The notes below the pieces were generated by a model. That model did not search any database. It was not told the origin of the DNA and was given only the letters and a program-made list of their open reading frames with translations. A stretch of DNA of 14,694 bases from Bifidobacterium breve. GTDB lineage: Bacteria; Actinomycetota; Actinomycetes; Nanopelagicales; Nanopelagicaceae. The stretch spans positions 1 through 14,694 of the forward strand of contig CAMBGL010000021.1 in the NCBI GenBank assembly GCA_945866155.1, read 5' to 3'. How positions within the stretch are numbered: position 1 is the first letter of the stretch; each line of letters opens with the position of its first letter. The translations under genes were made by a program, and so were the position numbers. Positions 1 to 7,829 of the stretch are shown in pieces.

Positions 1-284
1 ACGCCTGCATCTCGCGCGCGATCAATGAGTTCGCGTTGACTAAATGCAGTCAACATGAGAACTGGTGCAATACTAATTATCTTCTCGGCAGCCGAGATCC
101 CATCGAGTACAGGCATTGCAACATCGAGAATCGCTAAATCTGGCTTATGTAGTTCTGCTAATTCAATTGCTTCTGCGCCATTTGTTGCTTGCGCTACAAC
201 TTCATAACCCGCTTCAGCAAGCATCTCCACTAAATCCATACGGATAAGTGCTTCATCTTCTGCAACGAGAATACGAGTTGTCAT
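1..284 (-). CDS. pdtaR: PdtaR-type response regulator (receiver domain), C-terminal part beyond window
   Basis: The first 94 codons of a response regulator run off the left edge. The N-terminus begins MTTRILVAEDEALIRMDLVE. The acidic pair is E9-D10, the predicted phosphoacceptor is D54 in DLAILDVAMP, and the switch threonine is T79 in LMLTAFSQ. The stretch LTAFSQRELIDRARDAG closely resembles Mycobacterium tuberculosis PdtaR (Rv1626) as I remember it. In that family a C-terminal ANTAR domain binds RNA and acts as an antiterminator; here it would lie outside the window. The start is fixed by alignment of the N-terminus with PdtaR. It sits one nucleotide after the 3' end of a tRNA gene, with no Shine-Dalgarno between them, so translation is probably leaderless after tRNA processing. 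The pyk-to-pdtaR neighbourhood is also found in other actinobacteria, which supports the assignment. The kinase partner is not visible. Confidence 0.88.
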   Translation of the reverse strand, partial: MTTRILVAEDEALIRMDLVEMLAEAGYEVVAQATNGAEAIELAELHKPDLAILDVAMPVLDGISAAEKIISIAPVLMLTAFSQRELIDRARDAG

Positions 285-285
285 G

Positions 286-358
286 TGCCCCGAGTCGGAT
301 TCGAACCGACACTATGCAGTGTTTGAGACTGCCCTCTCTACCGTTGGAGTACCGAGGC
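286..358 (-). tRNA. tRNA-Leu(CAA) with a short, class I variable loop
   Basis: The 73-nt sequence folds as a complete cloverleaf. The acceptor stem GCCTCGG/TCGGGGC has 7 pairs, two of them G-U, and the discriminator is A73. The D arm has a CTC/GAG stem with AACGG in the loop. The anticodon stem GCAGT/ACTGC encloses loop CTCAAAC, giving anticodon CAA after T33. The variable loop is only ATAGT. The T arm is GTCGG-TTCGAAT-CCGAC. T8, A14, GG18-19, A15-T48 and TTC54-56 are all present; a G at the usual A21 position and a C13/A22 mismatch are atypical. CCA is not encoded. CAA reads the leucine codon UUG, but bacterial tRNA-Leu normally carries a long variable arm, so the body does not match the anticodon. 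The gene starts 12 nt after the pyk stop and ends 1 nt before the pdtaR start. Its identity as a tRNA is strong; its amino acid is less certain. Confidence 0.85.
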
Positions 359-367
359 GCAGTGGTA

Positions 368-399
368 ATTCTACCTGTATGCCGGGGCTACTCCGCCAA
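368..399 (-). promoter_or_regulatory. possible tRNA/pdtaR promoter inside the 3' end of pyk
   Basis: On the minus strand the hexamer TAGAAT (373-368) differs from the TATAAT consensus at one position, and its first three bases are the pyk stop codon. A start 6-7 nt downstream would fall at about 361-362, a few bases before the tRNA 5' end at 358. A TTGGCG that could serve as -35 lies at 399-394, but the 20-nt spacer is longer than usual. Read-through from pyk is an equally good source of the tRNA transcript. Confidence 0.25.
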
Positions 400-1810
400 C
401 TGCATCGCCAACTCGGTGAACGCGCATTGCATTAGTGGAGCCAGGAATTCCTGGAGGTGAGCCTGCAACAATCATTACATTCTCACCAGTGAGAGCACGC
501 CCTGAATCAATAAGTAAGTGATCTGCTTGTTTTACCATTTCGTCAGTATGACTCACCAACGGTGTAATCATTGGTTCGATTCCCCATGAAAGTGCTAAGC
601 GGTTATACGTGCCGCGATCTGGAGTGAGGGCCAAAATTGGAATGGGTGAACGAAGTCGTGACATGCGCCGCGCAGAATCTCCACTTTGGGTAAATGTCAC
701 TAAAAATTTAGCACCAACAATTGCGCCAACCTCAGTTGCAGCTTTTGTAATTGCTCCGCCCTTTGTTTTTGGAGCAGTTCTCATTGGGCGAATCATGTGG
801 AATCCACCCTCTTCAGTGCGCTCGATTATGCGTGCCATTGTTTGAACAGCTTCAATCGCAAACTCACCAACACTAGTTTCGCCAGAGAGCATGAGCGCAT
901 CTGCGCCATCGAGTACAGCATTCGCACAATCTGTTGCTTCAGCGCGAGTTGGGCGTGAATTAGTAATCATAGAATCCAACATTTGCGTTGCAACGATGAC
1001 AGGTTTTGCTGCCTCGCGAGCAAGTTCAATGCAGTGCTTTTGTACAAGGGGAACATCCTCAATCGGAAGTTCTACTCCTAGATCGCCTCGTGCAACCATG
1101 ATGCCATCGAAGGCGTCAACAATTCCTTGTAGGTTCTCAACTGCTTGTGGCTTTTCAATCTTTGCAATGACTGGAACTCGAATACCGACCTCATCCATAA
1201 TTCTATGGACGTCAACAATATCGGCTGCGCTTCTGACAAATGAGAGTGCAATGAAATCTGCGCCTACTCGAAGGCCCCAACGAAGGTCATCCATATCTTT
1301 TTCAGAGAGCGCTGGTACAGATACTGCAACGCCTGGAAGGTTTATACCTTTGTTATTACTAACAGCGCCTGGCTCAATAACTTTGGTAACGACGTCATTA
1401 CCTTTTACTTCAATAACTTCGACTGTAACTTTGCCATCATCGATGAGAATACGATCTCCTGCTTTGCAATCCCCCGGTAGACCTTTATACGTTGTTCCAA
1501 CGCGCTCTTTTGTTCCTTCAATTTCATCAGTTGTAATTGTAAAAATATCTCCACGCGCTAAATCGTGTGGACCAGCCTTAAAGCGAGCTAATCGAATCTT
1601 TGGACCTTGAAGGTCTACAAGAATTGCAACGGGTTTTCCAGCCTCAGCAGCTGCAGCTCGCACTTGATCTAAACGGTTTTGGTGTTCGTCGTATCCACCA
1701 TGCGAAAGATTGAGTCGAGCCATATTCATTCCGGCTGCGATAAGTTCGCGCACCTTTTCAGGGGATTCAACTGCAGGACCCATTGTGCAAACTATTTTGG
1801 CACGACGCAT
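371..1810 (-). CDS. pyk: pyruvate kinase
   Basis: This 479-residue protein has the normal length for bacterial pyruvate kinase, the cytosolic enzyme that converts phosphoenolpyruvate and ADP to pyruvate and ATP. The N-terminus RRAKIVCTMGPA and MNMARLNLSHG (R32, N34, S36) are family signatures. VDLQGPKIR holds D66 and R73. A B domain runs from about residue 74 to 167. The active site shows K217 and E219 in VIAKIEKPQ, D243 in VARGDLGVE and T275 in VIVATQ. The C-terminal regulatory domain covers roughly residues 345-479. The ATG at 1810 has AAGG five bases upstream and gives the canonical N-terminus. The gene lies 15 nt after gltD and 12 nt before the tRNA, so it is probably part of a longer transcript. 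Which allosteric effectors it responds to cannot be read from the sequence. Confidence 0.97.
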   Translation of the reverse strand: MRRAKIVCTMGPAVESPEKVRELIAAGMNMARLNLSHGGYDEHQNRLDQVRAAAAEAGKPVAILVDLQGPKIRLARFKAGPHDLARGDIFTITTDEIEGTKERVGTTYKGLPGDCKAGDRILIDDGKVTVEVIEVKGNDVVTKVIEPGAVSNNKGINLPGVAVSVPALSEKDMDDLRWGLRVGADFIALSFVRSAADIVDVHRIMDEVGIRVPVIAKIEKPQAVENLQGIVDAFDGIMVARGDLGVELPIEDVPLVQKHCIELAREAAKPVIVATQMLDSMITNSRPTRAEATDCANAVLDGADALMLSGETSVGEFAIEAVQTMARIIERTEEGGFHMIRPMRTAPKTKGGAITKAATEVGAIVGAKFLVTFTQSGDSARRMSRLRSPIPILALTPDRGTYNRLALSWGIEPMITPLVSHTDEMVKQADHLLIDSGRALTGENVMIVAGSPPGIPGSTNAMRVHRVGDAVGGVAPAYR

Positions 1811-1825
1811 TTTTGCCTTATCTCT

Positions 1826-3280
1826 CTAGACCATCATTGGTCGCGCTGTTGGCGCGATTGGATAAGGAAGTTGAGTATCTCCAGTGAGATAGGTATCAAC
1901 TGCTGAGGCTGCACTTCGCCCTTCGGCTATTGCCCAGACGATGAGTGATTGACCGCGGCCACAATCGCCCGCAACAAAAACACCATCAATATTTGTTGCA
2001 TAGTTTTCATCACGAGCGATATTTCCACGTGCATCTAGGGCAACATCTAATTGGTCAATTAGTGCGTTCTTTTCAGGTCCAGTAAATCCCAGAGCCAAGA
2101 ATGCAAAGTCTGCTGGAATCTCTTTTTCAGTTCCTGCTACTGGCTCGAATTTTCCATTGACGAATTCTGTCTCCACAATTTTTAGTGCGCGAAGATTTCC
2201 GTTTGCATCTCCTAGAAATTCTTCAGTGCTCACAGCAAAGAGTCGGTTGTCATTTTCTTCATGTGCACTCGAGACGCGATAAATCATTGGATACGTTGGC
2301 CACGGTGCATTGCTTGGTCGTTCATCTGATGGCCTTGGCATGATTTCGAGTTGAGTAATACTTGCTGCTCCCTGGCGAATCGATGTTCCCAAGCAATCAG
2401 CGCCTGTATCTCCTCCGCCCAAAATAACAACATGCTTTCCAGCAACATTGATAAGTGGTGTTTCAACTTCGCCGAGCGCTTGCTTATTTCCCCATGGAAG
2501 AAATTCCATAGCTTGATAAACGCCTTTGAAATCACGACCAGGAATTGGAAGATCTCGCCATTGTGTTGCACCTATTGCTAAGACAATTGCATCGTATTTC
2601 GAACTGAGTTGATCACCTGTTAGTTCGCCGCCAACATCGACTCCTGGACGAAAGCGTGTTCCTTCTTTCTCCATCTGCGCTAAGCGTCGATCCAAAATAT
2701 GTTTTTCCATTTTGAATTCAGGGATTCCGTATCGAAGTAATCCACCAATTTTTTCTGCGCGCTCATACACTGCAACAGTATGTCCAGCACGTGTTAGTTG
2801 TTGGGCAGCAGCAAGACCTGCTGGACCAGAACCAATTACCGCAACAGTCTTTCCAGAGATGCGATCAGGTGGCAATGGTTTTACGTTGCCAGCGCCAAAT
2901 GCTTCTTCAATCGTGCGTAATTCAACTTGTTTGATCGTTACTGCGTCGGCATTGATACCAATAACGCACGCTGTTTCACAAGGAGCTGGGCAGAGTCGAC
3001 CAGTGAATTCAGGAAAGTTATTTGTTGCATGTAGGCGAGCAATCGCCTCTTCTGTATCGCCGCGCCAAATAAGTTCATTCCATTCAGGAATCAAGTTTCC
3101 GAGGGGGCAACCCATGTGACAAAAGGGAATGCCGCAATCCATGCAACGCCCTGCTTGCTTTTGCAGGTGCTCCATACTCTGAGGTTCGTACACCTCTTTC
3201 CAATCTTGAATGCGAACATCGATTGGACGTCGAGTCGGAGTTTCACGAGGTGTAGTGAGAAAACCCTTTGGATCTGCCAT
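1826..3280 (-). CDS. gltD: glutamate synthase [NADPH], small (beta) subunit
   Basis: This 484-residue flavoprotein takes electrons from NADPH and passes them through FAD and Fe-S clusters to the large subunit, which makes glutamate from glutamine and 2-oxoglutarate. The N-terminal Fe-S domain shows cysteines 46, 49, 54 and 58 (CMDCGIPFCHMGC) and 97, 101 and 105 (CPAPCETAC). An FAD-binding GSGPAG follows at about 150 with GGLLRYGIPEFK after it. The NADPH-binding segment is VVILGGGDTGADC, and the C-terminal FAD segment is GVFVAGDCGRGQSL. The ATG overlaps the gltB stop as TAATG, and a GGAGG Shine-Dalgarno inside the end of gltB sits 10 nt upstream, so the subunits are translationally coupled. 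Length and motifs are typical, and no key residue is missing. Confidence 0.97.
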   Translation of the reverse strand: MADPKGFLTTPRETPTRRPIDVRIQDWKEVYEPQSMEHLQKQAGRCMDCGIPFCHMGCPLGNLIPEWNELIWRGDTEEAIARLHATNNFPEFTGRLCPAPCETACVIGINADAVTIKQVELRTIEEAFGAGNVKPLPPDRISGKTVAVIGSGPAGLAAAQQLTRAGHTVAVYERAEKIGGLLRYGIPEFKMEKHILDRRLAQMEKEGTRFRPGVDVGGELTGDQLSSKYDAIVLAIGATQWRDLPIPGRDFKGVYQAMEFLPWGNKQALGEVETPLINVAGKHVVILGGGDTGADCLGTSIRQGAASITQLEIMPRPSDERPSNAPWPTYPMIYRVSSAHEENDNRLFAVSTEEFLGDANGNLRALKIVETEFVNGKFEPVAGTEKEIPADFAFLALGFTGPEKNALIDQLDVALDARGNIARDENYATNIDGVFVAGDCGRGQSLIVWAIAEGRSAASAVDTYLTGDTQLPYPIAPTARPMMV

Positions 3281-6200
3281 TAGCCTGCAACCTCCATTAC
3301 GAATTTATCAATTGGTAAACCTTCACGAGTCGCACGCTCCATCGCCTCTAGTACACGAGCGTAGTCACGTGGCATGACGAGGGAAATACGAGAAATTGAT
3401 TCATCCCATGTTTTCAAGAGTTCAGATGCAATTTCTGAACCAGTTTCTGCATGGAATTTAGAGATATGGGATTTCAATATCTCACGTTGATCTTGTGGAA
3501 CTGCCAAAATATCGACCATATCTGTATTTACATTATCTGCATTGATATCAAGCATGAATGCACGACCACCAGACATACCCGCTGCAAAATTTCGACCAGT
3601 GCGACCAAGCACGACAACCGTTCCACCAGTCATATATTCACATCCATGGTCGCCGATACCTTCAACGACTGCAATTGCACCAGAATTCCTTACGCAGAAT
3701 CTTTCTCCGACAACACCACGAATAAATATCTCACCAGATGTTGCTCCGTAACCGATCACGTTTCCGGCGATCACATTCTCACTCGATTTGAAGGTTGCCT
3801 TTTCGTCAGGTCGAACTACGACACGTCCACCTGATATTCCCTTAGCAACATAATCATTTGAGTCACCGTAGAGTCGAATAGCAATTCCTCGAGGAATGAA
3901 GGCTCCTAAGGATTGTCCTGCAGAACCATGGAGAGTGATATCAATTGTGCCCTCAGGAAGTCCTTCTCCCCCAAATCGACGAGTGACTTCTGCACCTAAC
4001 ATCGTTCCAACGGTTCTATTTACATTTCGAACTGGTAGGTCGATTCGAACTGGTTCAGACTTTGTAAGAGCAGCATCTGCTAATTCGATTAACTTATTAT
4101 CTAGTGCTGCTGCTAAGCCGTGATCTTGTTTCGTTGTATTGTAAAGAGAACTCTCTACATCTGGGCGGACAAGAAGTGGGGAAAGATCTAGTCCACTTGC
4201 CTTCCAGTGATTTACAGCATCTCTTGTATCTAAATACTCAACGCGACCAATTGCTTCTTGCAAAGTACGGAAGCCAAGCTCTGCCAAAATTTCACGAACT
4301 TCTTCAGCGATGTATTCAAAGAATGTTTCAACGAATTCTGGTTTACCAGTAAAGCGTTTACGGAGTTCAGGATTTTGCGTCGCAACTCCTACTGGGCATG
4401 TATCCAAATGACAGACACGCATCATGATGCAACCAGAGACGACAAGTGGCGCTGTTGCAAAACCAAATTCTTCTGCGCCAAGAAGTGTTGCGATGACAAC
4501 ATCGCGACCAGTCTTTAGCTGACCATCTGTTTGAACGACAATGCGGTCCCGAAGTCCATTGAGCAAAAGAGTTTGCTGAGTTTCGGCTAAACCAAGTTCC
4601 CATGGTGCGCCTGCATGCTTGAGCGAAGTAAGCGGTGATGCACCTGTTCCACCATCATGGCCTGAAATAAGAACAACATCGGCGTGTGCTTTGCTCACTC
4701 CTGCAGCAACAGTTCCTACGCCAACTTCTGCAACTAGCTTGACGTGAATACGCGCATTCTTATTTGCATTCTTCAAGTCATGGATGAGTTGAGCAAGATC
4801 TTCAATCGAATAAATATCGTGATGTGGCGGTGGCGAAATAAGTCCTACACCCGGCGTTGAATAACGAACTTTTGCAATCCATGGATAAACCTTGTTTCCA
4901 GGTAGCTGTCCGCCTTCACCAGGCTTTGCACCTTGAGCAACCTTGATTTGAATATCATCTGAGTTGACCAAGTAATCACTTGTAACACCAAAGCGACCAC
5001 TTGCTACTTGCTTGATAGATGAACGCTTGGAATCTCCATTAGTTTCTGCAACATAACGAGAAGGATCTTCTCCACCTTCACCGGTATTAGATTTTCCGCC
5101 GAGGCGGTTCATTGCTATTGCAAGGGTTTCATGCGCTTCTTGTGAAATAGAGCCGTATGACATTGCACCTGTTGAAAAACGAGCAATAATTGAACGGGCA
5201 GATTCCACTTCTTCAATTGGAATTGAAGGTTGAGATCCATTTTTGAATTGGAAGAGACCACGCAGCGTCATCAACTCTTTGCTCTGTTCGTTGACTGAAC
5301 TTGTGTAGCGCTTGAAAATGTCATAGCGCTTATTGCGTGTGGAATGCTGAAGTGTGAAAACAGTCTCTGGATTGAACAAGTGCGGTTCACCATCTCGGCG
5401 CCACTGATATTCCCCGCCGATTGGAAGTCGCTTTGTTCCTGGAATTTCTCCCCCAGGTGGATAAGCAATGTGATGGCGAGCAATTGTTTCCTGAGCAATG
5501 ATGTCGAGTGAAACGCCGCCTAAGCGAGATGTAGTACCGACAAAGAATTCATCAACAACTTCTTGGCTAAGTCCAATCGCTTCAAAGACTTGCGCGCCTG
5601 TGTAAGAAGCAATGGTTGAAATACCCATCTTCGACATTACCTTGAGAACACCTTTTCCTAAACTCTTGATGAGATTGCGAACTGCCTTCTCAGGTGTTGT
5701 TCCAGTAATAACGCCTTGCAGAACTAAATCTTCAGCGCTCTCCATCGCGAGATATGGATTTACTGCTGCTGCGCCATACCCAATAAGGAGTGCGACATGG
5801 TGAACTTCACGAACATCTCCTGCTTCAACGACGAGACCAACTTTTGTACGAGTCTTTTCGCGAATCAAGTGGTGGTGCACCGCTGATGTGAGAAGTAGAG
5901 AAGGAATCGGTGCATCTTCAGCATCGCCATCGCGATCCGAGAGAATGATGAGGTGTGCACCATTTGTAATGGCGACACTTACCTCTTTTTTGATTTCATC
6001 TAAGCGAACTCGAAGTGCGTTGCCGTCACCATTGACCGGGAAGAGTCCGCGAACAACATATGCTTCAAGTTCAGGGTATTCACCATCGACATTGACGTGA
6101 ATAATTTTTGCTAGTTCATCATTATCAATGACTGGGAATGCAAGTGAAATTTGGCGGCATGACTCTGGACCAGGATCCAATAAATTATGTTCTGGCCCAA

Positions 6201-7791
6201 TAGAGCCACCCAAACTTGTAACTAATTCTTCGCGAATCGCATCTAATGGTGGATTAGTAACTTGGGCAAATAATTGCGAGAAATAATCAAAAATAAGTCT
6301 TGGTTTTTCCGAGAGTGCCGCAATGGGTGAATCCGAACCCATGGAACCAAGTGGCTCCATTCCATTTTTTGCCATTGGGGTAATGAGAATACGCAAATCT
6401 TCTTCTGTGTAACCAAATGCTCTTTGGCGACGGACAACTGATGAGTGCGGATAAATAATGTGTTCACGCGCTGGAAGGTCATTGAGTTTTACGATTCCAT
6501 CGTGGAGCCATTTACCATAAGGCGCTGCATCAGCTAATTGATCCTTGATTTCATCATCTTCGATGATGCGTCCTGCTTCAATATCAACTAAGAACATCTT
6601 GCCTGGTTGTAAACGACCCTTACGTACAACCTTCTCAGCTGGAATATCAAGTACACCAACTTCACTTGCAAGAACAACAAGTCCATCATCAGTTACCCAA
6701 AAACGTGATGGTCGAAGTCCATTGCGATCTAGAACGGCGCCGACTTGATGTCCATCGGTAAAAGTTACACATGCTGGTCCATCCCAAGGTTCCATAAGGG
6801 ATGCGTGAAATGCGTAGAAATCACGACGCTTCTGTGACATCGATGTGTGATTTTCCCACGCTTCAGGAATCATCATGAGAACTGCATGAGGGAGTGAGCG
6901 TCCGCCCAAATAAAGCAGTTCTAGAACTTCGTCGAAAGATGCTGAGTCCGAACCTGACATTTCAACAATTGGAAATAGTCGATCAAGATTTCCTGGAATT
7001 AATTCACTTGCAAGAAGGGATTCGCGAGCGCGCATCCAATTGCGATTACCTTTTACAGTGTTGATTTCACCGTTGTGTGCGATGAAGCGGTATGGGTGAG
7101 CAAGTGGCCATGATGGGAAAGTATTCGTAGAAAAGCGGGAGTGAACAAGTGCAAGAGGTGAAATAACACGCTTATCGCTAAGGTCAGGGAAGAACTCCTC
7201 TAGCTGACCAGTTGTAAGCATTCCTTTGTAAACAATTGTTTGTGAAGACAATGAAGGAAAGTAAAGTTCTAGGCCATGCTCTGCTCGTTTGCGAAGTGCG
7301 AATGCAAGTCGATCTAAGACTATTCCTTCTTCCTTATTTTTGCCTGCAATAAAGAGTTGTTCAAAGCGCGGCATCACTGAAAGCGCGGTCTTACCTAACG
7401 AAGAGGAATTGATTGGAAGTTCGCGCCATCCAAGAATGACAAGCCCCTCTTCATCTGCAATTTTTGCAATCTCTTGACGAAGCTCTACGCCTTGAGCAAT
7501 AAATGCGATACCCGTTGCGTAGGCATTAGCGTGTGGAAGATCAAAATCTGTAACTGCCTGATAAAAGGCATCCGGAACGCGTATAAGAATTCCAGCTCCA
7601 TCACCGCTATCTGGTTCCGCACCTGATGCACCTCTATGTTCAAGATTGCGTAGCGCTGTGAGTGCCTTTTCAACAATTTCGTGTGTTGCAACTTTATTGA
7701 GCGTTGCAACCATCGCAACGCCACAAGCATCGTGTTCGTTGGCAGGGTTATATAAACCTTGTGCCTTCGGATAATTCGATGTAAGTGCCAC
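3280..7791 (-). CDS. gltB: glutamate synthase [NADPH], large (alpha) subunit
   Basis: At 1503 residues this is a full-length alpha subunit of bacterial GOGAT. It begins with a short propeptide ending EHDA, and Cys23 in HDACGVAM becomes the N-terminal nucleophile of the class II glutaminase domain after cleavage. EHRGASGAEPDSGDGAG and AHNGEINTVKGNRNW are glutaminase signatures. A central domain precedes the FMN-binding synthase domain (about 800-1200), which includes the GEGGEDPSRY and ISGHDGGTGASPL segments. The 3Fe-4S cysteines are 1121, 1127 and 1132 (CIMMRVCHLDTC). A glycine-rich beta-helical C-terminal domain ends the protein. The start is GTG, chosen because an AGGAG lies 9 nt upstream and the propeptide length fits. 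Together with gltD and glutamine synthetase this is the high-affinity ammonium assimilation route. A 112-nt leader precedes it. Confidence 0.97.
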   Translation of the reverse strand: MALTSNYPKAQGLYNPANEHDACGVAMVATLNKVATHEIVEKALTALRNLEHRGASGAEPDSGDGAGILIRVPDAFYQAVTDFDLPHANAYATGIAFIAQGVELRQEIAKIADEEGLVILGWRELPINSSSLGKTALSVMPRFEQLFIAGKNKEEGIVLDRLAFALRKRAEHGLELYFPSLSSQTIVYKGMLTTGQLEEFFPDLSDKRVISPLALVHSRFSTNTFPSWPLAHPYRFIAHNGEINTVKGNRNWMRARESLLASELIPGNLDRLFPIVEMSGSDSASFDEVLELLYLGGRSLPHAVLMMIPEAWENHTSMSQKRRDFYAFHASLMEPWDGPACVTFTDGHQVGAVLDRNGLRPSRFWVTDDGLVVLASEVGVLDIPAEKVVRKGRLQPGKMFLVDIEAGRIIEDDEIKDQLADAAPYGKWLHDGIVKLNDLPAREHIIYPHSSVVRRQRAFGYTEEDLRILITPMAKNGMEPLGSMGSDSPIAALSEKPRLIFDYFSQLFAQVTNPPLDAIREELVTSLGGSIGPEHNLLDPGPESCRQISLAFPVIDNDELAKIIHVNVDGEYPELEAYVVRGLFPVNGDGNALRVRLDEIKKEVSVAITNGAHLIILSDRDGDAEDAPIPSLLLTSAVHHHLIREKTRTKVGLVVEAGDVREVHHVALLIGYGAAAVNPYLAMESAEDLVLQGVITGTTPEKAVRNLIKSLGKGVLKVMSKMGISTIASYTGAQVFEAIGLSQEVVDEFFVGTTSRLGGVSLDIIAQETIARHHIAYPPGGEIPGTKRLPIGGEYQWRRDGEPHLFNPETVFTLQHSTRNKRYDIFKRYTSSVNEQSKELMTLRGLFQFKNGSQPSIPIEEVESARSIIARFSTGAMSYGSISQEAHETLAIAMNRLGGKSNTGEGGEDPSRYVAETNGDSKRSSIKQVASGRFGVTSDYLVNSDDIQIKVAQGAKPGEGGQLPGNKVYPWIAKVRYSTPGVGLISPPPHHDIYSIEDLAQLIHDLKNANKNARIHVKLVAEVGVGTVAAGVSKAHADVVLISGHDGGTGASPLTSLKHAGAPWELGLAETQQTLLLNGLRDRIVVQTDGQLKTGRDVVIATLLGAEEFGFATAPLVVSGCIMMRVCHLDTCPVGVATQNPELRKRFTGKPEFVETFFEYIAEEVREILAELGFRTLQEAIGRVEYLDTRDAVNHWKASGLDLSPLLVRPDVESSLYNTTKQDHGLAAALDNKLIELADAALTKSEPVRIDLPVRNVNRTVGTMLGAEVTRRFGGEGLPEGTIDITLHGSAGQSLGAFIPRGIAIRLYGDSNDYVAKGISGGRVVVRPDEKATFKSSENVIAGNVIGYGATSGEIFIRGVVGERFCVRNSGAIAVVEGIGDHGCEYMTGGTVVVLGRTGRNFAAGMSGGRAFMLDINADNVNTDMVDILAVPQDQREILKSHISKFHAETGSEIASELLKTWDESISRISLVMPRDYARVLEAMERATREGLPIDKFVMEVAG
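3291..3295 (-). promoter_or_regulatory. ribosome binding site of gltD within gltB
   Basis: The minus strand reads GGAGG, a full Shine-Dalgarno core, 10 nt before the gltD ATG and inside the last codons of gltB. It lets gltD be initiated directly as well as by coupling through the TAATG overlap. Confidence 0.7.
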
Positions 7792-7800
7792 GGTATGTAA

Positions 7801-7805
7801 CTCCT
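7801..7805 (-). promoter_or_regulatory. ribosome binding site of gltB, deciding a GTG start
   Basis: The minus strand reads AGGAG with a 9-nt spacer to the GTG at 7791. The next in-frame ATG lies after the catalytic Cys23, so the GTG is needed to keep the nucleophile and its propeptide. The site abuts the 3' arm of a 7-bp inverted repeat. Confidence 0.75.
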
Positions 7806-7829
7806 GTTGTCCTAGTGTTGCGGGACAAC
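7806..7829 (-). repeat. perfect 7-bp inverted repeat just upstream of the gltB ribosome binding site
   Basis: The minus strand reads GTTGTCC, ten bases, then GGACAAC, a perfect inverted repeat (arms 7823-7829 and 7806-7812). As RNA it would be a hairpin ending at the base before AGGAG; as DNA it could be an operator with half-sites about 17 bp apart. It does not match the nitrogen-regulator sites I remember. Its function is not known. Confidence 0.5.

Noticed and set aside
248..460. Plus-strand open frame covering the tRNA
   Set aside because: It crosses a well-formed minus-strand tRNA and the ends of pdtaR and pyk; no coding evidence.
891..1610. Open frame of 239 codons on the plus strand
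   Set aside because: It lies wholly antisense to pyk, has low-complexity Ser/Thr/Arg-rich composition and no recognisable domain. It is a shadow of the codon bias of pyk.
2712..3119. Plus-strand open frame of 135 codons
   Set aside because: Antisense to the conserved Fe-S and FAD domains of gltD, with no family features; a coding shadow.
3451..3834. Plus-strand open frame of 127 codons rich in Thr, Ile and Cys
   Set aside because: Antisense to the gltB C-terminal domain; composition follows from the opposite strand and no ribosome site or motif supports it.
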